Source: WHSW01 sp963821025
GTDB lineage: Bacteria > Actinomycetota > Thermoleophilia > Solirubrobacterales > 70-9
Length of the DNA stretch: 64,000 nt
Direction: 5' to 3'
Assembly: GCA_963821025.1 (NCBI GenBank)
Contig: CAWGCG010000005.1
Coordinates: 558,001-622,000 of the forward strand
Part shown: piece by piece, positions 8,532 through 17,818 of the stretch
How positions within the stretch are numbered: position 1 is the stretch's first letter
Layout of the letters: each line of letters begins with the position of its first letter
Notes under the pieces: model-generated
Seen by the model: the letters and a program-made list of their open reading frames with translations, nothing else
Database searches by the model: none
What the model was told of the DNA's origin: nothing
Program-made: the position numbers and the translations under genes

Positions 8532-8661
8532 CACGAGAGGATTATCAGCCGCTGCCCCGACCTACAAGCGGTTCCCGCTTATCGCTCGAATCGATATTTC
8601 GATGGATCGATCGCCGCGCGGCGGTGACACTCGTCGTCGAGGGCCCGCCCGCGGCCGGCGA

Positions 8662-9576
8662 CTAGAGAGGGGTATCGCCGGCGTCGCGGACGAACTGGAC
8701 GAAGCCGTCGACCACCGCCCGGGCCGGTCCGACCGAGGAGCGCAGGACGTGCCAATGCCGCGGGCCGGGTGGCCCGTCGACCTCGATCACCCCGAGCAGC
8801 CCGGCCTCGAGCTCGTCGGCGACGGTGTCACGAGAGACGAACGAGACGCCGAGCCCCGCCCGGGCCGCCTGCCGGATCGCTCCGTTGGAGCCGACGGTTA
8901 GTCCCTCGACCCGCAGCCCCTGCGAGGTCAGGAACTCCTCGTTGACGGCCCGCGTGCCCGAGCCCGGCTCGCGCAGCAGCCAGGTGCGGTCCGAGAGCTC
9001 CACGGTCGAGATCGCGGGCCCACCGGCGAGTGGATCGTCCGCGCTTGTGATCAGGACCAGCTCGTTGAGACGAAACGGGTGGGCCTCCATCCGCTCGGCG
9101 TCGGCCGGCGGGCGGCCGGCAAAGACGACGTCGGCCTCGTGGTCGGCGAGCATCTCGAGCACGCGGCCGCGGTTGCCGACGCTCAGGGTCAGCTCGAGCT
9201 CGGGCCGCGAAGCCGCGAACGAGCGCATCAGGGCCGGCACGAACGACTCGGCGGCGGTGGTCACCGCCCCGATGCGCAGGCTGCGCTCGGCGCTCGCGGC
9301 CGCCTCCTCGGCGGCCCGGCGCCCGTCCTCGAGCAACCCGATCGCATGCGCGGCGAAGGGAGCAAACGCGTCCCCCGCCGCGGTCGGGCGCACCCCGCGG
9401 CCCTGGCGCTCGAGCAGGTCGACGCCGAGCTCGCGCGAGAGCGCCGTGACCGCCGCTGAGACCGACGGCTGGGTGACGACCAGCTCGTCCGCCGCCTCGG
9501 TCACCGATCCGCTCCGGATCACGGCGAGGAAGCTGCGCAGCTGAGTCAGGGTGACCGACATCCGGTCGCCGATCAT
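8662..9576 (-). CDS. cbbR: LysR-type regulator, probable CbbR
   Basis: LysR-family activator expected to control the divergent cbb operon, sensing metabolites such as RuBP or NADPH in known cases. It is 304 aa: an N-terminal winged HTH (TLTQLRSFLAVIRSGSVTEAADELVVTQPSVSAAV), then a periplasmic-binding-protein-like effector domain (LRIGAVTTAAESFVPALM, FLTSQGLRVEGLTVGSNGAIRQAARAGLGVSF). ATG at 9561 (MSVTLTQLR) is an equally good start; neither has a strong ribosome site. The divergent orientation, 114 bp from cbbL with palindromes between, is the standard CbbR arrangement and the main evidence for the assignment. Confidence 0.85.
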   Translation of the reverse strand: MIGDRMSVTLTQLRSFLAVIRSGSVTEAADELVVTQPSVSAAVTALSRELGVDLLERQGRGVRPTAAGDAFAPFAAHAIGLLEDGRRAAEEAAASAERSLRIGAVTTAAESFVPALMRSFAASRPELELTLSVGNRGRVLEMLADHEADVVFAGRPPADAERMEAHPFRLNELVLITSADDPLAGGPAISTVELSDRTWLLREPGSGTRAVNEEFLTSQGLRVEGLTVGSNGAIRQAARAGLGVSFVSRDTVADELEAGLLGVIEVDGPPGPRHWHVLRSSVGPARAVVDGFVQFVRDAGDTPL

Positions 9577-9591
9577 AGACGATAAATAGAA

Positions 9592-9666
9592 AAAGCACTA
9601 AGTAAACCAAGAGATATTTAGCTTGTGCTTTCTGTGTACTCCGTCTAGGGTCGTTGACCCGGTCAA
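9592..9666. promoter_or_regulatory. cbbR-cbbL divergent control region with inverted repeats
   Basis: In the 114-bp divergent intergenic region AAAGCAC (9592-9598) is repeated inverted as GTGCTTT (9625-9631). Next to cbbL, GGGTC-GTT-GACCC (9648-9660) overlaps the 13-nt palindrome TTGACCCGGTCAA (9654-9666). The region is notably AT-rich relative to its surroundings. These are candidate CbbR operator sites or promoter elements; assignment is inferred from position. Confidence 0.5.
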
Positions 9667-9690
9667 ATGGTTTCGGAGCAAAGGAGCGAG

Positions 9691-11157
9691 ATGACGTCGG
9701 CCACCGAGCAGGATCAGACCGCGAGCAAGGACCGCTGGGCTGCGGGCGTCACCCCGTACGCGGAGATGGGCTACTGGGACCCCGACTACGAGCCCAAGGA
9801 CACCGACATTCTCTGCGCCTTCCGGATCACCCCGCAAGAGGGCGTCGATGCGATCGAGGCGTCGGCGGCGGTCGCCGGAGAGTCCTCAACCGCGACCTGG
9901 ACGGTGGTTTGGACCGATCGCCTGACACCGCACGAGCACTACCAGGCGAAGGCCTACCGCGTCGACGAGGTCCCCGGCACCCCCGGGCAGTACATCGCCT
10001 ACATCGCCTACGACCTCGACCTGTTCGAAGAGGGCTCGATCGCCAACCTGACCTCGTCGATCATCGGCAACGTCTTCGGCTTCAAGGCGCTGAAGGCGCT
10101 GCGGCTCGAGGACATGCGGATCCCGCCGCACTATTTGAAGACCTTCCAGGGCCCGCCGCACGGGATCGTGATGGAGCGCGAGTACCTGGACAAGTTCGGT
10201 CGCCCGCTGCTCGGCGCGACGACCAAGCCCAAGCTCGGGCTCTCGGCGAAGAACTACGGCAGGGTCGTCTATGAGGCGCTGCGTGGCGGCCTCGACTTCA
10301 CCAAGGACGACGAGAACATCAACTCGCAGCCGTTCATGCGCTGGCGCGATCGTTATCTGCACGCGATCGAGGCCGTCAACCACGCCTCCGCGGTGACCGG
10401 CGAGGTCAAGGGCCACTACATGAACGTGACCGCAGCGACGATGGAGGACATGTATGAGCGGGCCGAGTTCGCGAAGGAGCTCGGCAGCGTGATCATCATG
10501 ATGGACCTGACGATCGGCTACACCGCGATGCAGTCGATGTCGAAATGGGCGCGTGCCAACGGCATGATCCTGCACCTGCATCGCGCCGGCCACGGCACCT
10601 ACACGCGCCAGAAGACCCACGGTGTCAGCTTCCGCGTGATCGCGAAGTGGTGCCGGATGATCGGCGTCGACCACATCCACGCCGGGACCGTCGTCGGCAA
10701 GCTCGAGGGCGACCCCGGCATGATCAAGGGCTACTACGACGTCTGCCGGCAGCGCTTCAACCACGCCAACCCCGAAACCGGCCTCTACTTCGATCAGGAC
10801 TGGGCGTCGCTTGCGCCCGTGATGCCGGTTGCCTCGGGTGGGATCCACGCGGGACAGATGCACCAGCTGCTGCACTACCTCGGCGAGGACGTGGTCTTGC
10901 AGTTCGGTGGCGGGACGATCGGTCACCCGATGGGCATCGCCGCCGGCGCGACCGCGAACAGGGTCGCGGTCGAGGCGATGATCAAGGCGCGCAACGAGGG
11001 CCGCGACTACTACCAGGAGGGCCCGGACATCCTCGCCCAGGCGGCCCGGGGCTGCCCCGAGCTCGATGCCGCGCTCGAGGTCTGGAAGGACATCACCTTC
11101 GACTTCGAGTCGACGGACACCGCAGACACGATCGCCACTCCGACGGCCACCAACTAG
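9691..11157 (+). CDS. cbbL: RuBisCO large subunit, red-type form I
   Basis: Carboxylates ribulose-1,5-bisphosphate. It is 488 aa from the ATG at 9691, which follows AAAGGAG; an upstream in-frame ATG (9667) lacks a site. Active-site blocks are all present: TTKPKLGLS, the carbamylated-lysine signature GLDFTKDDEN with INSQPFMRWRDR, HLHRAGHGTY, HIHAGTVVGKLEGDP (loop 6 lysine), and VASGGIHAGQM. The residue pattern and the linked cbbX indicate a red-type (IC/ID/IE-like) enzyme, not green-type or archaeal. It starts a seven-gene operon for regeneration of RuBP. Confidence 0.98.
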   Translation: MTSATEQDQTASKDRWAAGVTPYAEMGYWDPDYEPKDTDILCAFRITPQEGVDAIEASAAVAGESSTATWTVVWTDRLTPHEHYQAKAYRVDEVPGTPGQYIAYIAYDLDLFEEGSIANLTSSIIGNVFGFKALKALRLEDMRIPPHYLKTFQGPPHGIVMEREYLDKFGRPLLGATTKPKLGLSAKNYGRVVYEALRGGLDFTKDDENINSQPFMRWRDRYLHAIEAVNHASAVTGEVKGHYMNVTAATMEDMYERAEFAKELGSVIIMMDLTIGYTAMQSMSKWARANGMILHLHRAGHGTYTRQKTHGVSFRVIAKWCRMIGVDHIHAGTVVGKLEGDPGMIKGYYDVCRQRFNHANPETGLYFDQDWASLAPVMPVASGGIHAGQMHQLLHYLGEDVVLQFGGGTIGHPMGIAAGATANRVAVEAMIKARNEGRDYYQEGPDILAQAARGCPELDAALEVWKDITFDFESTDTADTIATPTATN

Positions 11158-11185
11158 GTCGCCGGGTCGGCAAAGGAGATACCCA

Positions 11186-11731
11186 GTGAGGATCACCCAG
11201 GGCACGTTCTCGTTCTTGGACGACTTGACCGACGAGGAGATCGAGGCCCAGATCAGCTACGCGCTCGCCAACGATTGGGCGATCATGGTCGAGTACACCG
11301 ACGATCCGCACCCCCGCAACAGCTTCTGGGAGATGTGGAAGCAGCCGGAGTTTGACCTCGAGCCCGGCGAGGCCGACGTGGCCCTGCGCGACGTCAACGC
11401 CTGCCGCGAGGCCTACCCGAACCACTACATCAAGGTGGTCTGTTACGACAGCTCGCTCGGCCGCCAGACCTCGGCGCTGAGCTTCATCGTCAACCGGCCG
11501 CCGGAGGAGCCCGGGTTCCGGCTCGAGCGCCAGGACAAGGCGGATCGTCAGATGCGCTACACGCTCCATCCGTACGCGCAGCGCGACCCGGTCGGGCGCC
11601 GCTACGGAAACCAGGGCAACCTGGCCACGACTCGCGACCCGGCGGCGGTCCAGGACGGGACGCCCGGCCGCGATTCGGCCACCGGTGGGCGGGATGGCGC
11701 TTCCGTGAACGGGGGCGACGATTCGTCGTGA
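11186..11731 (+). CDS. cbbS: RuBisCO small subunit with long C-terminal tail
   Basis: Small subunit of form I RuBisCO. A GTG start after AAAGGAG gives MRITQGTFSFLDDLTDEEI, the usual opening of red-type small subunits; NSFWEMWKQPEFDL and the cysteine-bearing HYIKVVCYDSS strand follow. The core ends near residue 140 (RYGNQGN). About 40 further residues are Gly/Asp/Ser-rich and probably disordered, giving 181 aa against the usual 130-140. The stop overlaps the cbbX GTG (GTGA). Confidence 0.95.
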   Translation: MRITQGTFSFLDDLTDEEIEAQISYALANDWAIMVEYTDDPHPRNSFWEMWKQPEFDLEPGEADVALRDVNACREAYPNHYIKVVCYDSSLGRQTSALSFIVNRPPEEPGFRLERQDKADRQMRYTLHPYAQRDPVGRRYGNQGNLATTRDPAAVQDGTPGRDSATGGRDGASVNGGDDSS

Positions 11732-12777
11732 CCCCTCGCGGCCTCGACACCACCGGTAGACCGCTCGACCCGCGGGAGCGATCGGGCGGCAACGGGCGTG
11801 GCTCTCCGTCGTTCTCGGATCAGTTCGGCGGCAAGGTCGTGCGCCCGGCCACCGACGCGACGGCGGGGTCCGCGGTCGAGTCGGCCGACTTCTCGGCGGC
11901 TGTCGTCGGCGGCGAGGCCGACGTCCAGGCTGTCGTCCGCGACTCGCGGGTGCACGAGGTGCTCGAGCGGCTCGGCCGCGATCTGGTCGCGCTGGAACCG
12001 GTGAAGCAGCGGATCCGCGAGATCGCGGCGCTGCTGGTGATCGACAGGCTGCGCGAGGAGATGGGGCTCAGTTCCCAGCCGCCGACGCTTCATATGAGCT
12101 TCACCGGGAGCCCGGGCACGGGCAAGACGACCGTGGCCCTGCGGATGGCGGACATCCTTCACCGGCTCGGCTACATCGAGCAGGGCCACCTGATCTCGGT
12201 CACCCGCGACGATCTGGTCGGCCAGTACGTCGGCCACACCGCGCCGAAGACCAAGGACGTGGTCAAGCGGGCGATCGGCGGGATCCTGTTCATCGACGAG
12301 GCCTACTACCTGCACCGCCCGGAGAACGAGCGTGACTACGGCCAGGAGGCGATCGAGGTCCTCCTGCAGGTGATGGAGTCCGAGCGGCGCAACCTCGTCG
12401 TCGTCATGGCCGGCTATGCGGAGCCGATGGAGGGGTTCTTCCAGGCCAACCCGGGGATGGGCTCGCGAGTCGCCCACCACATCAGCTTCCCCGACTACAG
12501 CGAGGCCGAGTTGATGCAGATCGCCGGCCTGATGGTCGACCGGCAGGGGTATGAGCTTTCCGAAGATGCCGCCGTTGCCTTGCGCGACTACATCGGGGCT
12601 CGGCTCGAGCGCCCGCGCTTCGCCCACGGACGCAGCATCCGCAACGCGATCGAGCGGGCGCGGATGCGCCAGGCCGTGCGGCTGTTCGACTCGACCCGCA
12701 AGCTCACCAGAGAGGACCTGGTAACGATCGAGGCCGAGGACATCCTGCGGAGCTCGGTCTTCGGGGAGGCCAGATGA
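11728..12777 (+). CDS. cbbX: RuBisCO activase CbbX (AAA+ ATPase)
   Basis: Red-type RuBisCO activase that pulls on the large-subunit C-terminus to release inhibitory sugar phosphates. It is 349 aa. Walker A is GSPGTGKTT, the pore-loop region QYVGHTAPKT, Walker B ILFIDEAYYL, and the sensor/arginine-finger part GMGSRVAHHISFPDYS. An N-terminal extension of about 45 Gly/Ser/Arg-rich residues precedes the AAA+ core, making it longer than the roughly 300 aa I expect. It overlaps cbbS by 4 nt. Confidence 0.96.
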   Translation: MTPRGLDTTGRPLDPRERSGGNGRGSPSFSDQFGGKVVRPATDATAGSAVESADFSAAVVGGEADVQAVVRDSRVHEVLERLGRDLVALEPVKQRIREIAALLVIDRLREEMGLSSQPPTLHMSFTGSPGTGKTTVALRMADILHRLGYIEQGHLISVTRDDLVGQYVGHTAPKTKDVVKRAIGGILFIDEAYYLHRPENERDYGQEAIEVLLQVMESERRNLVVVMAGYAEPMEGFFQANPGMGSRVAHHISFPDYSEAELMQIAGLMVDRQGYELSEDAAVALRDYIGARLERPRFAHGRSIRNAIERARMRQAVRLFDSTRKLTREDLVTIEAEDILRSSVFGEAR

Positions 12778-12806
12778 ATCCGGTCGACCAAACGCAGGAG
12801 GACCGC

Positions 12807-13742
12807 ATGTCTCGACCGGTGATCCTCGGCGTCGTCGGCGACTCCGGCGCCGGGAAGACGACGATCACCCGGGGGCTGGTCGGGATCCTCGGCGAGCAGC
12901 AGGTGACCGCCGTCTCAACCGACGACTACCACCGCTATGACCGCAAGCAGCGGGCCGAGCACAAGATCACGCCGCTCCACCCGGACTGCAACTACGTCGA
13001 CATCCTCTCCCAGCACCTTGGGCTGCTGAGAAACGGAGACCCGATCCTCAAACCGGTGTACCAGCACGCCGACGGCACCTTCGGGCCGCCCGTCTACGTG
13101 ACCCCGAAGCCGTTCACGATCGTCGAGGGGCTGCTCGGCTACCACACCGAGGAGATGCGCGGCTGCTACGACGTGCGGGTCTTCCTCGCCCCGCCGGAGG
13201 AGCTGCGCCGCAAGTGGAAGGTCCAACGCGACTGCTCACGCCGCGGCTACACGACCGACGAGGTGCTGATGGAGCTCGATCGGCGCGAGTCCGACTCCGC
13301 TCAGTTCATGCGCCCCCAGGAGCGCCACGCCGACATGGTCGTCTGCTTCAGCGAGGGCGAGAGCGGCGACCCGCACGCGCTCGACGCGGAGCTCGTCATG
13401 CGCGACTCGCTTCCCCAGCCAGACCTCTCCCTGATCGGCGGCAAGGAGGGCGCGATCACGATCGAGGAAGGCGATTCCGGACGGCACCTGGGCATCTCCG
13501 GTCAGATCGAGCGCGAGCAGGCCGCCGAGATCGAGGAGGCGATCTGGGAAAAGCTTCATTTCGCCTCCCACCTGCGCTCCGAGCGGCTCGGCGAGTTCAC
13601 GATCGGCAACGATGTCCACCGCTCCGAGTCGCTGGGCGTCGCGCAACTTCTGATCCTCTACCACGTGGTCACGGCGAAGGCCGTCGTCGCCCTCGGCGGC
13701 TCGGGCGCCCGTTCGGAGGAACCGGTTCCGGTCGAGTCGTGA
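12807..13742 (+). CDS. prk: Phosphoribulokinase (first of two tandem copies)
   Basis: Phosphorylates ribulose-5-phosphate to RuBP. It is 311 aa from the ATG at 12807, chosen because AGGAGG sits just upstream and the next gene starts equivalently; an earlier ATG at 12774 overlaps the cbbX stop (ATGA) and adds 11 residues. The P-loop is GDSGAGKTT; DDYHRYDRKQR and ITPLHPDCNYVD carry the sugar-binding and catalytic residues, then VEGLLGYHT. The stop shares a base with the next start (TGATG). Confidence 0.94.
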   Translation: MSRPVILGVVGDSGAGKTTITRGLVGILGEQQVTAVSTDDYHRYDRKQRAEHKITPLHPDCNYVDILSQHLGLLRNGDPILKPVYQHADGTFGPPVYVTPKPFTIVEGLLGYHTEEMRGCYDVRVFLAPPEELRRKWKVQRDCSRRGYTTDEVLMELDRRESDSAQFMRPQERHADMVVCFSEGESGDPHALDAELVMRDSLPQPDLSLIGGKEGAITIEEGDSGRHLGISGQIEREQAAEIEEAIWEKLHFASHLRSERLGEFTIGNDVHRSESLGVAQLLILYHVVTAKAVVALGGSGARSEEPVPVES

Positions 13743-14704
13743 TGGCACGTTCCGTGCGACCGATCATGCTCGGCGTCGTTGGCGATTCGGCGGCAGGCAA
13801 GACGACGATCACCCGCGGCCTGGTGCGGGTGCTCGGCGAGGACCAGGTCACCCACGTGTGCAGCGACGATTACCACCGCTATGACCGCAGGCAGCGAGCC
13901 GACATGGGCATCACCCCGCTGCACCCGGACTGCAACTACATCGATATCGCCGCCCAGCATCTCGAGCACCTGCGGCGCGGCGAGCCGATCATGAAGCCGG
14001 TCTACCGCCACGCCGACGGCACCTTCGGGCCGCCGGTCTACGTCGAGCCTCACGATTTTGCGGTGGTCGAGGGCCTGCTCGGCTACCACACCGCGGAAAT
14101 GCGAGAGTGCTATGACGTGCGCGTCTACCTCGCTCCCCCCGAAGACCTGAGGCGCCAGTGGAAGGTCCAGCGCGACTGCTCGCGCCGCGGCTACACGACC
14201 GACGAGGTGCTGGCCGAGCTCGATCGCCGCGAGCACGACTCGGCGGCCTTCATCCGGCCGCAGGGCCACCATGCCGACATGGTCGTGTCGTTCGCGCCGG
14301 GCGAGCACGTCGAGCAGGAGCAGCTCGACGCCGAGCTGATCCTGCGCGACGCTCTCCCGCACCCCGATCTGTCGCCGTTCATCCGCGGCAACGGCCGCGG
14401 GATCACGGTCGAGGAGCGCAGCGGCGAGCGTCACGTCCAGATCCCGGGCGACATCGACGCCGAGCGCGCCGCCGGGATCGAGGAGGCGATCTGGGATCGC
14501 CTTCACTTCGCGACCCACCTGCGCTCCCAGCGTCTCGGCGAGTTCACGATCGGGACCAACCTGCACCGCTCCGAGTCGCTGGCCCTGGTTCAACTGCTGA
14601 TCCTCTACCACATGGTCACGGCGCGAGCCGCAATCGCGCTCGGCGGCGACGGCACCCGCGGCACGGCGGAACGTCAAGCCCCGGAGCCTGCGGTGCAAGC
14701 GTGA
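13742..14704 (+). CDS. prk: Phosphoribulokinase (second tandem copy)
   Basis: A 320-aa paralogue of the preceding kinase, closely similar along its whole length: P-loop GDSAAGKTT, DDYHRYDRRQRAD, ITPLHPDCNYID, VEGLLGYHTAEM, QRDCSRRGYTTDEVL. Differences concentrate in the region after SFAPGE and in the C-terminal tail. The P-loop differs at one residue (Ala for Gly). No active-site residue is obviously lost, so both may be functional, perhaps with different regulation. The stop overlaps the transketolase GTG (GTGA). Confidence 0.94.
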   Translation: MARSVRPIMLGVVGDSAAGKTTITRGLVRVLGEDQVTHVCSDDYHRYDRRQRADMGITPLHPDCNYIDIAAQHLEHLRRGEPIMKPVYRHADGTFGPPVYVEPHDFAVVEGLLGYHTAEMRECYDVRVYLAPPEDLRRQWKVQRDCSRRGYTTDEVLAELDRREHDSAAFIRPQGHHADMVVSFAPGEHVEQEQLDAELILRDALPHPDLSPFIRGNGRGITVEERSGERHVQIPGDIDAERAAGIEEAIWDRLHFATHLRSQRLGEFTIGTNLHRSESLALVQLLILYHMVTARAAIALGGDGTRGTAERQAPEPAVQA

Positions 14705-16770
14705 GCGAGCCGACCGTCACCGGCCGGCCGGGCCCCGAGGTGACCGCGACCGCCGCGAACGGGGGCGAACGGCTCGCGGTCGACACGATCCGCACCCTGG
14801 CGATGGACGCGGTCGAGGCCGCCAACTCGGGTCACCCGGGCATGCCGATGGCGATGGCGCCCACCGCCTTCTTGCTCTACACGCGGTTCATGAGCCACAA
14901 CCCCCGCGACCCGCGCTGGCCCGACCGCGACCGGTTCGTGCTCTCGGCGGGGCACGGGTCGATGCTCCTGTACAGCGCCCTCCACCTCTCCGGCTACGAC
15001 CTGCCGCTGGATCAGCTGAAGCGCTTTCGCCAGTGGGATTCGAAGACGCCCGGCCACCCCGAGCGCGACCGCGTCAACGAGACGCCCGGGGTCGAGGCGA
15101 CCACCGGCCCGCTCGGCCAGGGCCTCGGAAACGCCGTCGGCATGGCGCTCGCCGAGCGCTTCCTGCGCGAGCACTTCGGAGAGGAGGTGATCGATCACCG
15201 CGTCTTCGGGATCTGCTCGGATGGCGACCTGCAGGAGGGCCTCTCGCACGAGGCCGCGTCGCTCGCCGGGCACCTCGGCCTCGGCCGACTGGTGTTCCTC
15301 TACGACGACAACTCGATCCAGCTCGACGGCCCCACCGAAGAGTCCTTCTCGGAGGACGTCCCTACCCGTTTCGGCGCCTACGGCTGGCACACGCTCACCG
15401 TCGAGGACGCCAACGACCTCGAGCAGCTCTCCGCCGCGATCGCCGCCGGGTTGGCCGAGAGCGCCCGGCCGACCCTGATCGCGGTCAAGTCGATCATCGG
15501 CTGGCCGGCGCCGAACCGCCAGAACACCTCCAAGGCCCACGGAGCGCCCCTGGGGGCAGATGAAGTGCGCGCGACCAAGGAGCTGCTCGGCTGGGACCCG
15601 GACGCCGAGTTCATGGTCCCGGCCGAGGTCTATGAGCTGTTCTCCCAGGTCGAGCGGGGAGGCGCCCTGCAGGCCGAGTGGGAGCAGCGCTACGAAGCCT
15701 GGCGGGCCGAGCGTCCCGACCTCGCGACCGAGTGGGACGGCGCTTGGAGCGATCCCCCGAGGGCGCTGCCGGGCCTTGCAGAGGCGCTGCCCGTCTTCGA
15801 GCCGTCCGAGGCCCAGGCGATGGCCACCCGTACCGCCGGCGGCAAGGCGATGGAGGCGTTCGCCCCGTTCACCCCGACCATGGTCGGGGGCGCCGCCGAC
15901 CTGGCCGGGTCGACGAAGACCGAGTTCCCGGCCGAATCGGCCTACACCAGGCAGGCGGCCGGACGCAACATGAAGTTCGGCGTCCGCGAGCACGCGATGG
16001 GGGCGGCGGTCAACGGGATGTCGCTCCACGGAGGGATCCTGAAGCCCTACGGCTCGACCTTCCTCGTGTTCTCGGACTACATGCGCCCCGCGATCCGGCT
16101 CTCGGCGCTGATGGAGCTGCCCACCGTCTGGGTGTTCAGCCACGACTCGATCGGCGTCGGCGAGGACGGACCGACCCATCAGCCGATCGAGCACTACGCG
16201 GCGCTGCGGGCGATCCCCGGGCTGACCGTGATCCGCCCGGCCGATGCGAACGAGACCGCCCGCGCCTGGGCGGTGGCGCTCGAGGCCGAGGGCCCGGTCT
16301 GCCTGCTGCTCACGCGACAGGACCTACCGGTGCTTGATCCTCACCGGCCCGGGGCCGCCGACGGGGTCGCGCGCGGCGGCTACGTGCTCGCCGAGGGGCG
16401 CGAGGGCGATCCCGACGCTGTCATCGTCGCCAGCGGCTCGGAGGTGTCGGTCGCGCTCGACGCCCGCACGCTGCTCGCCGGCGAGGAGGTCGAGGCGAGG
16501 GTGGTCTCGATGCCGTCCTGGGAGCTGTTCGAGGCCCAGGACGCCGCCTATCGCAGCTCGGTCCTACCACCCGGGACGCCGACCCTCTCGGTCGAGGCGG
16601 GCGTCGCACAGGGATGGTCGCGCTACGCGGACGCCTTTGTCTCGCTCGAACGCTTCGGAGCGAGCGCCCCCGGCGCCGAGGTCTTCACCGGCCTCGGGAT
16701 CACCGCCGAGGCCGCGGCGGGCGCCGTCCGCACGCTGGTCGCACCGGCCAGCGAGGGCGGGGCCCGATGA
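14701..16770 (+). CDS. tkt: Transketolase
   Basis: Thiamine-diphosphate enzyme transferring C2 units in RuBP regeneration and the pentose phosphate pathway. It is 689 aa, standard length. Motifs: NSGHPGMPMAMAPTAF, SAGHGSMLLYSALHL, TGPLGQGLGNAVGMA, the ThDP motif CSDGDLQEG ending near FLYDDN, and the pyrimidine-domain FGVREHAMGAAVNGMSLHGG with HDSIGVGEDGPTHQPIEH. The GTG start overlaps the upstream kinase and the stop overlaps the aldolase ATG, placing it in the cbb operon. Confidence 0.97.
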   Translation: MSEPTVTGRPGPEVTATAANGGERLAVDTIRTLAMDAVEAANSGHPGMPMAMAPTAFLLYTRFMSHNPRDPRWPDRDRFVLSAGHGSMLLYSALHLSGYDLPLDQLKRFRQWDSKTPGHPERDRVNETPGVEATTGPLGQGLGNAVGMALAERFLREHFGEEVIDHRVFGICSDGDLQEGLSHEAASLAGHLGLGRLVFLYDDNSIQLDGPTEESFSEDVPTRFGAYGWHTLTVEDANDLEQLSAAIAAGLAESARPTLIAVKSIIGWPAPNRQNTSKAHGAPLGADEVRATKELLGWDPDAEFMVPAEVYELFSQVERGGALQAEWEQRYEAWRAERPDLATEWDGAWSDPPRALPGLAEALPVFEPSEAQAMATRTAGGKAMEAFAPFTPTMVGGAADLAGSTKTEFPAESAYTRQAAGRNMKFGVREHAMGAAVNGMSLHGGILKPYGSTFLVFSDYMRPAIRLSALMELPTVWVFSHDSIGVGEDGPTHQPIEHYAALRAIPGLTVIRPADANETARAWAVALEAEGPVCLLLTRQDLPVLDPHRPGAADGVARGGYVLAEGREGDPDAVIVASGSEVSVALDARTLLAGEEVEARVVSMPSWELFEAQDAAYRSSVLPPGTPTLSVEAGVAQGWSRYADAFVSLERFGASAPGAEVFTGLGITAEAAAGAVRTLVAPASEGGAR

Positions 16771-17807
16771 CCGCCCGCCGTTCCGAGGCCGCGGGGACCG
16801 CCGCCGAGATGGTCGCTCCCGGCAAGGGAATCCTCGCCGCCGACGAGAGCAACCCGACGATGACGAAGCGGCTCGACAGCGTCGGGGTCGAGTCGACCGC
16901 CGACAACCGGCTCCGGTTCCGCGAGCTGCTGGTCAACACGCCCGGGGCGGCCGACCAGATCAGCGGGGTGATCCTCTATGACGAGACGATCCGCCAGCAA
17001 AGCGCGGACGGCACCCCGTTCGCCCAGCTGATCGAGCTCCGCGGGATGATCCCCGGGATCAAGGTCGACACCGGGGCGAAGCCGCTCGCCGGGTCCGAGG
17101 GAGAGACGGTCACCGAGGGCCTCGACGGCCTTCGCGACCGCCTCGCCGAGTATCGCGAGCTCGGCGCCCGGTTCGCCAAGTGGAGGGCGGTGATCGCGAT
17201 CGGCGACGGCCACCCGAGCGCCAACGCGATCTCGGTCAACGCCCACGCCCTGGGCCGCTACGCGGCGCTCTGCCAGGAGGCCGAGATCGCCCCGATCGTC
17301 GAGCCCGAGGTGCTGATGGACGGCGATCACTCGATCGAGCGCTCCGAGCAGGTCACCGGGGAGACCCTGCGGGCGGTGTTCGCCGAGCTCGTCGACCAGG
17401 GGGTCGAGCTCGAGGCGATGGTGTTGAAGCCGAACATGGTGCTCTCCGGCTATGACGCAGCCGAGCAGGCCGGGATCGACGAGGTCGCCGAGCGCACCCT
17501 GGCGCTGTTTCGCCGCGTCGTCCCCGCGGCGGTCCCGGGGATCACCTTCCTGTCCGGCGGCCAGAGCGACGAGCGCGCCAGCGCCCGGCTGAGCGCGATG
17601 AACGCGATCGGCGGCGTGCCCTGGCAGCTGAGCTTCTCCTACGGCCGCGCCCTGCAGGCCGCACCGCTCGAGGCCTGGGGGGGCGAGGAGGCAAACGCCG
17701 GGGCGGCCCAGGCCGCCTTCGCCCACCGGGCGCTGTGCAACGGCGAGGCCCGCTACGGGCGCTACACCGAGGCGGTCGAGCGGGACGCGCAGCCGACCCT
17801 CGACTGA
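16767..17807 (+). CDS. fba: Class I fructose-bisphosphate aldolase
   Basis: Condenses triose phosphates to fructose-1,6-bisphosphate (and probably sedoheptulose bisphosphate) in the Calvin cycle. At 346 aa it is a Schiff-base, metal-independent aldolase: GKGILAADESNPTMTKRL and the lysine in AMVLKPNMVLSG are family signatures, with FLSGGQSDERAS near the phosphate site. ATG overlaps the transketolase stop (ATGA). It is the last gene of the cbb operon, followed by a strong hairpin. Confidence 0.96.
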   Translation: MTARRSEAAGTAAEMVAPGKGILAADESNPTMTKRLDSVGVESTADNRLRFRELLVNTPGAADQISGVILYDETIRQQSADGTPFAQLIELRGMIPGIKVDTGAKPLAGSEGETVTEGLDGLRDRLAEYRELGARFAKWRAVIAIGDGHPSANAISVNAHALGRYAALCQEAEIAPIVEPEVLMDGDHSIERSEQVTGETLRAVFAELVDQGVELEAMVLKPNMVLSGYDAAEQAGIDEVAERTLALFRRVVPAAVPGITFLSGGQSDERASARLSAMNAIGGVPWQLSFSYGRALQAAPLEAWGGEEANAGAAQAAFAHRALCNGEARYGRYTEAVERDAQPTLD

Positions 17808-17818
17808 GCGACCCCGAG

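Noticed and set aside
9886..11205. Long open frame antisense to cbbL, and many similar antisense frames throughout
   Set aside because: In GC-rich DNA the antisense frames stay open by codon bias; they lack ribosome sites and recognisable motifs, whereas the sense genes have full family signatures.
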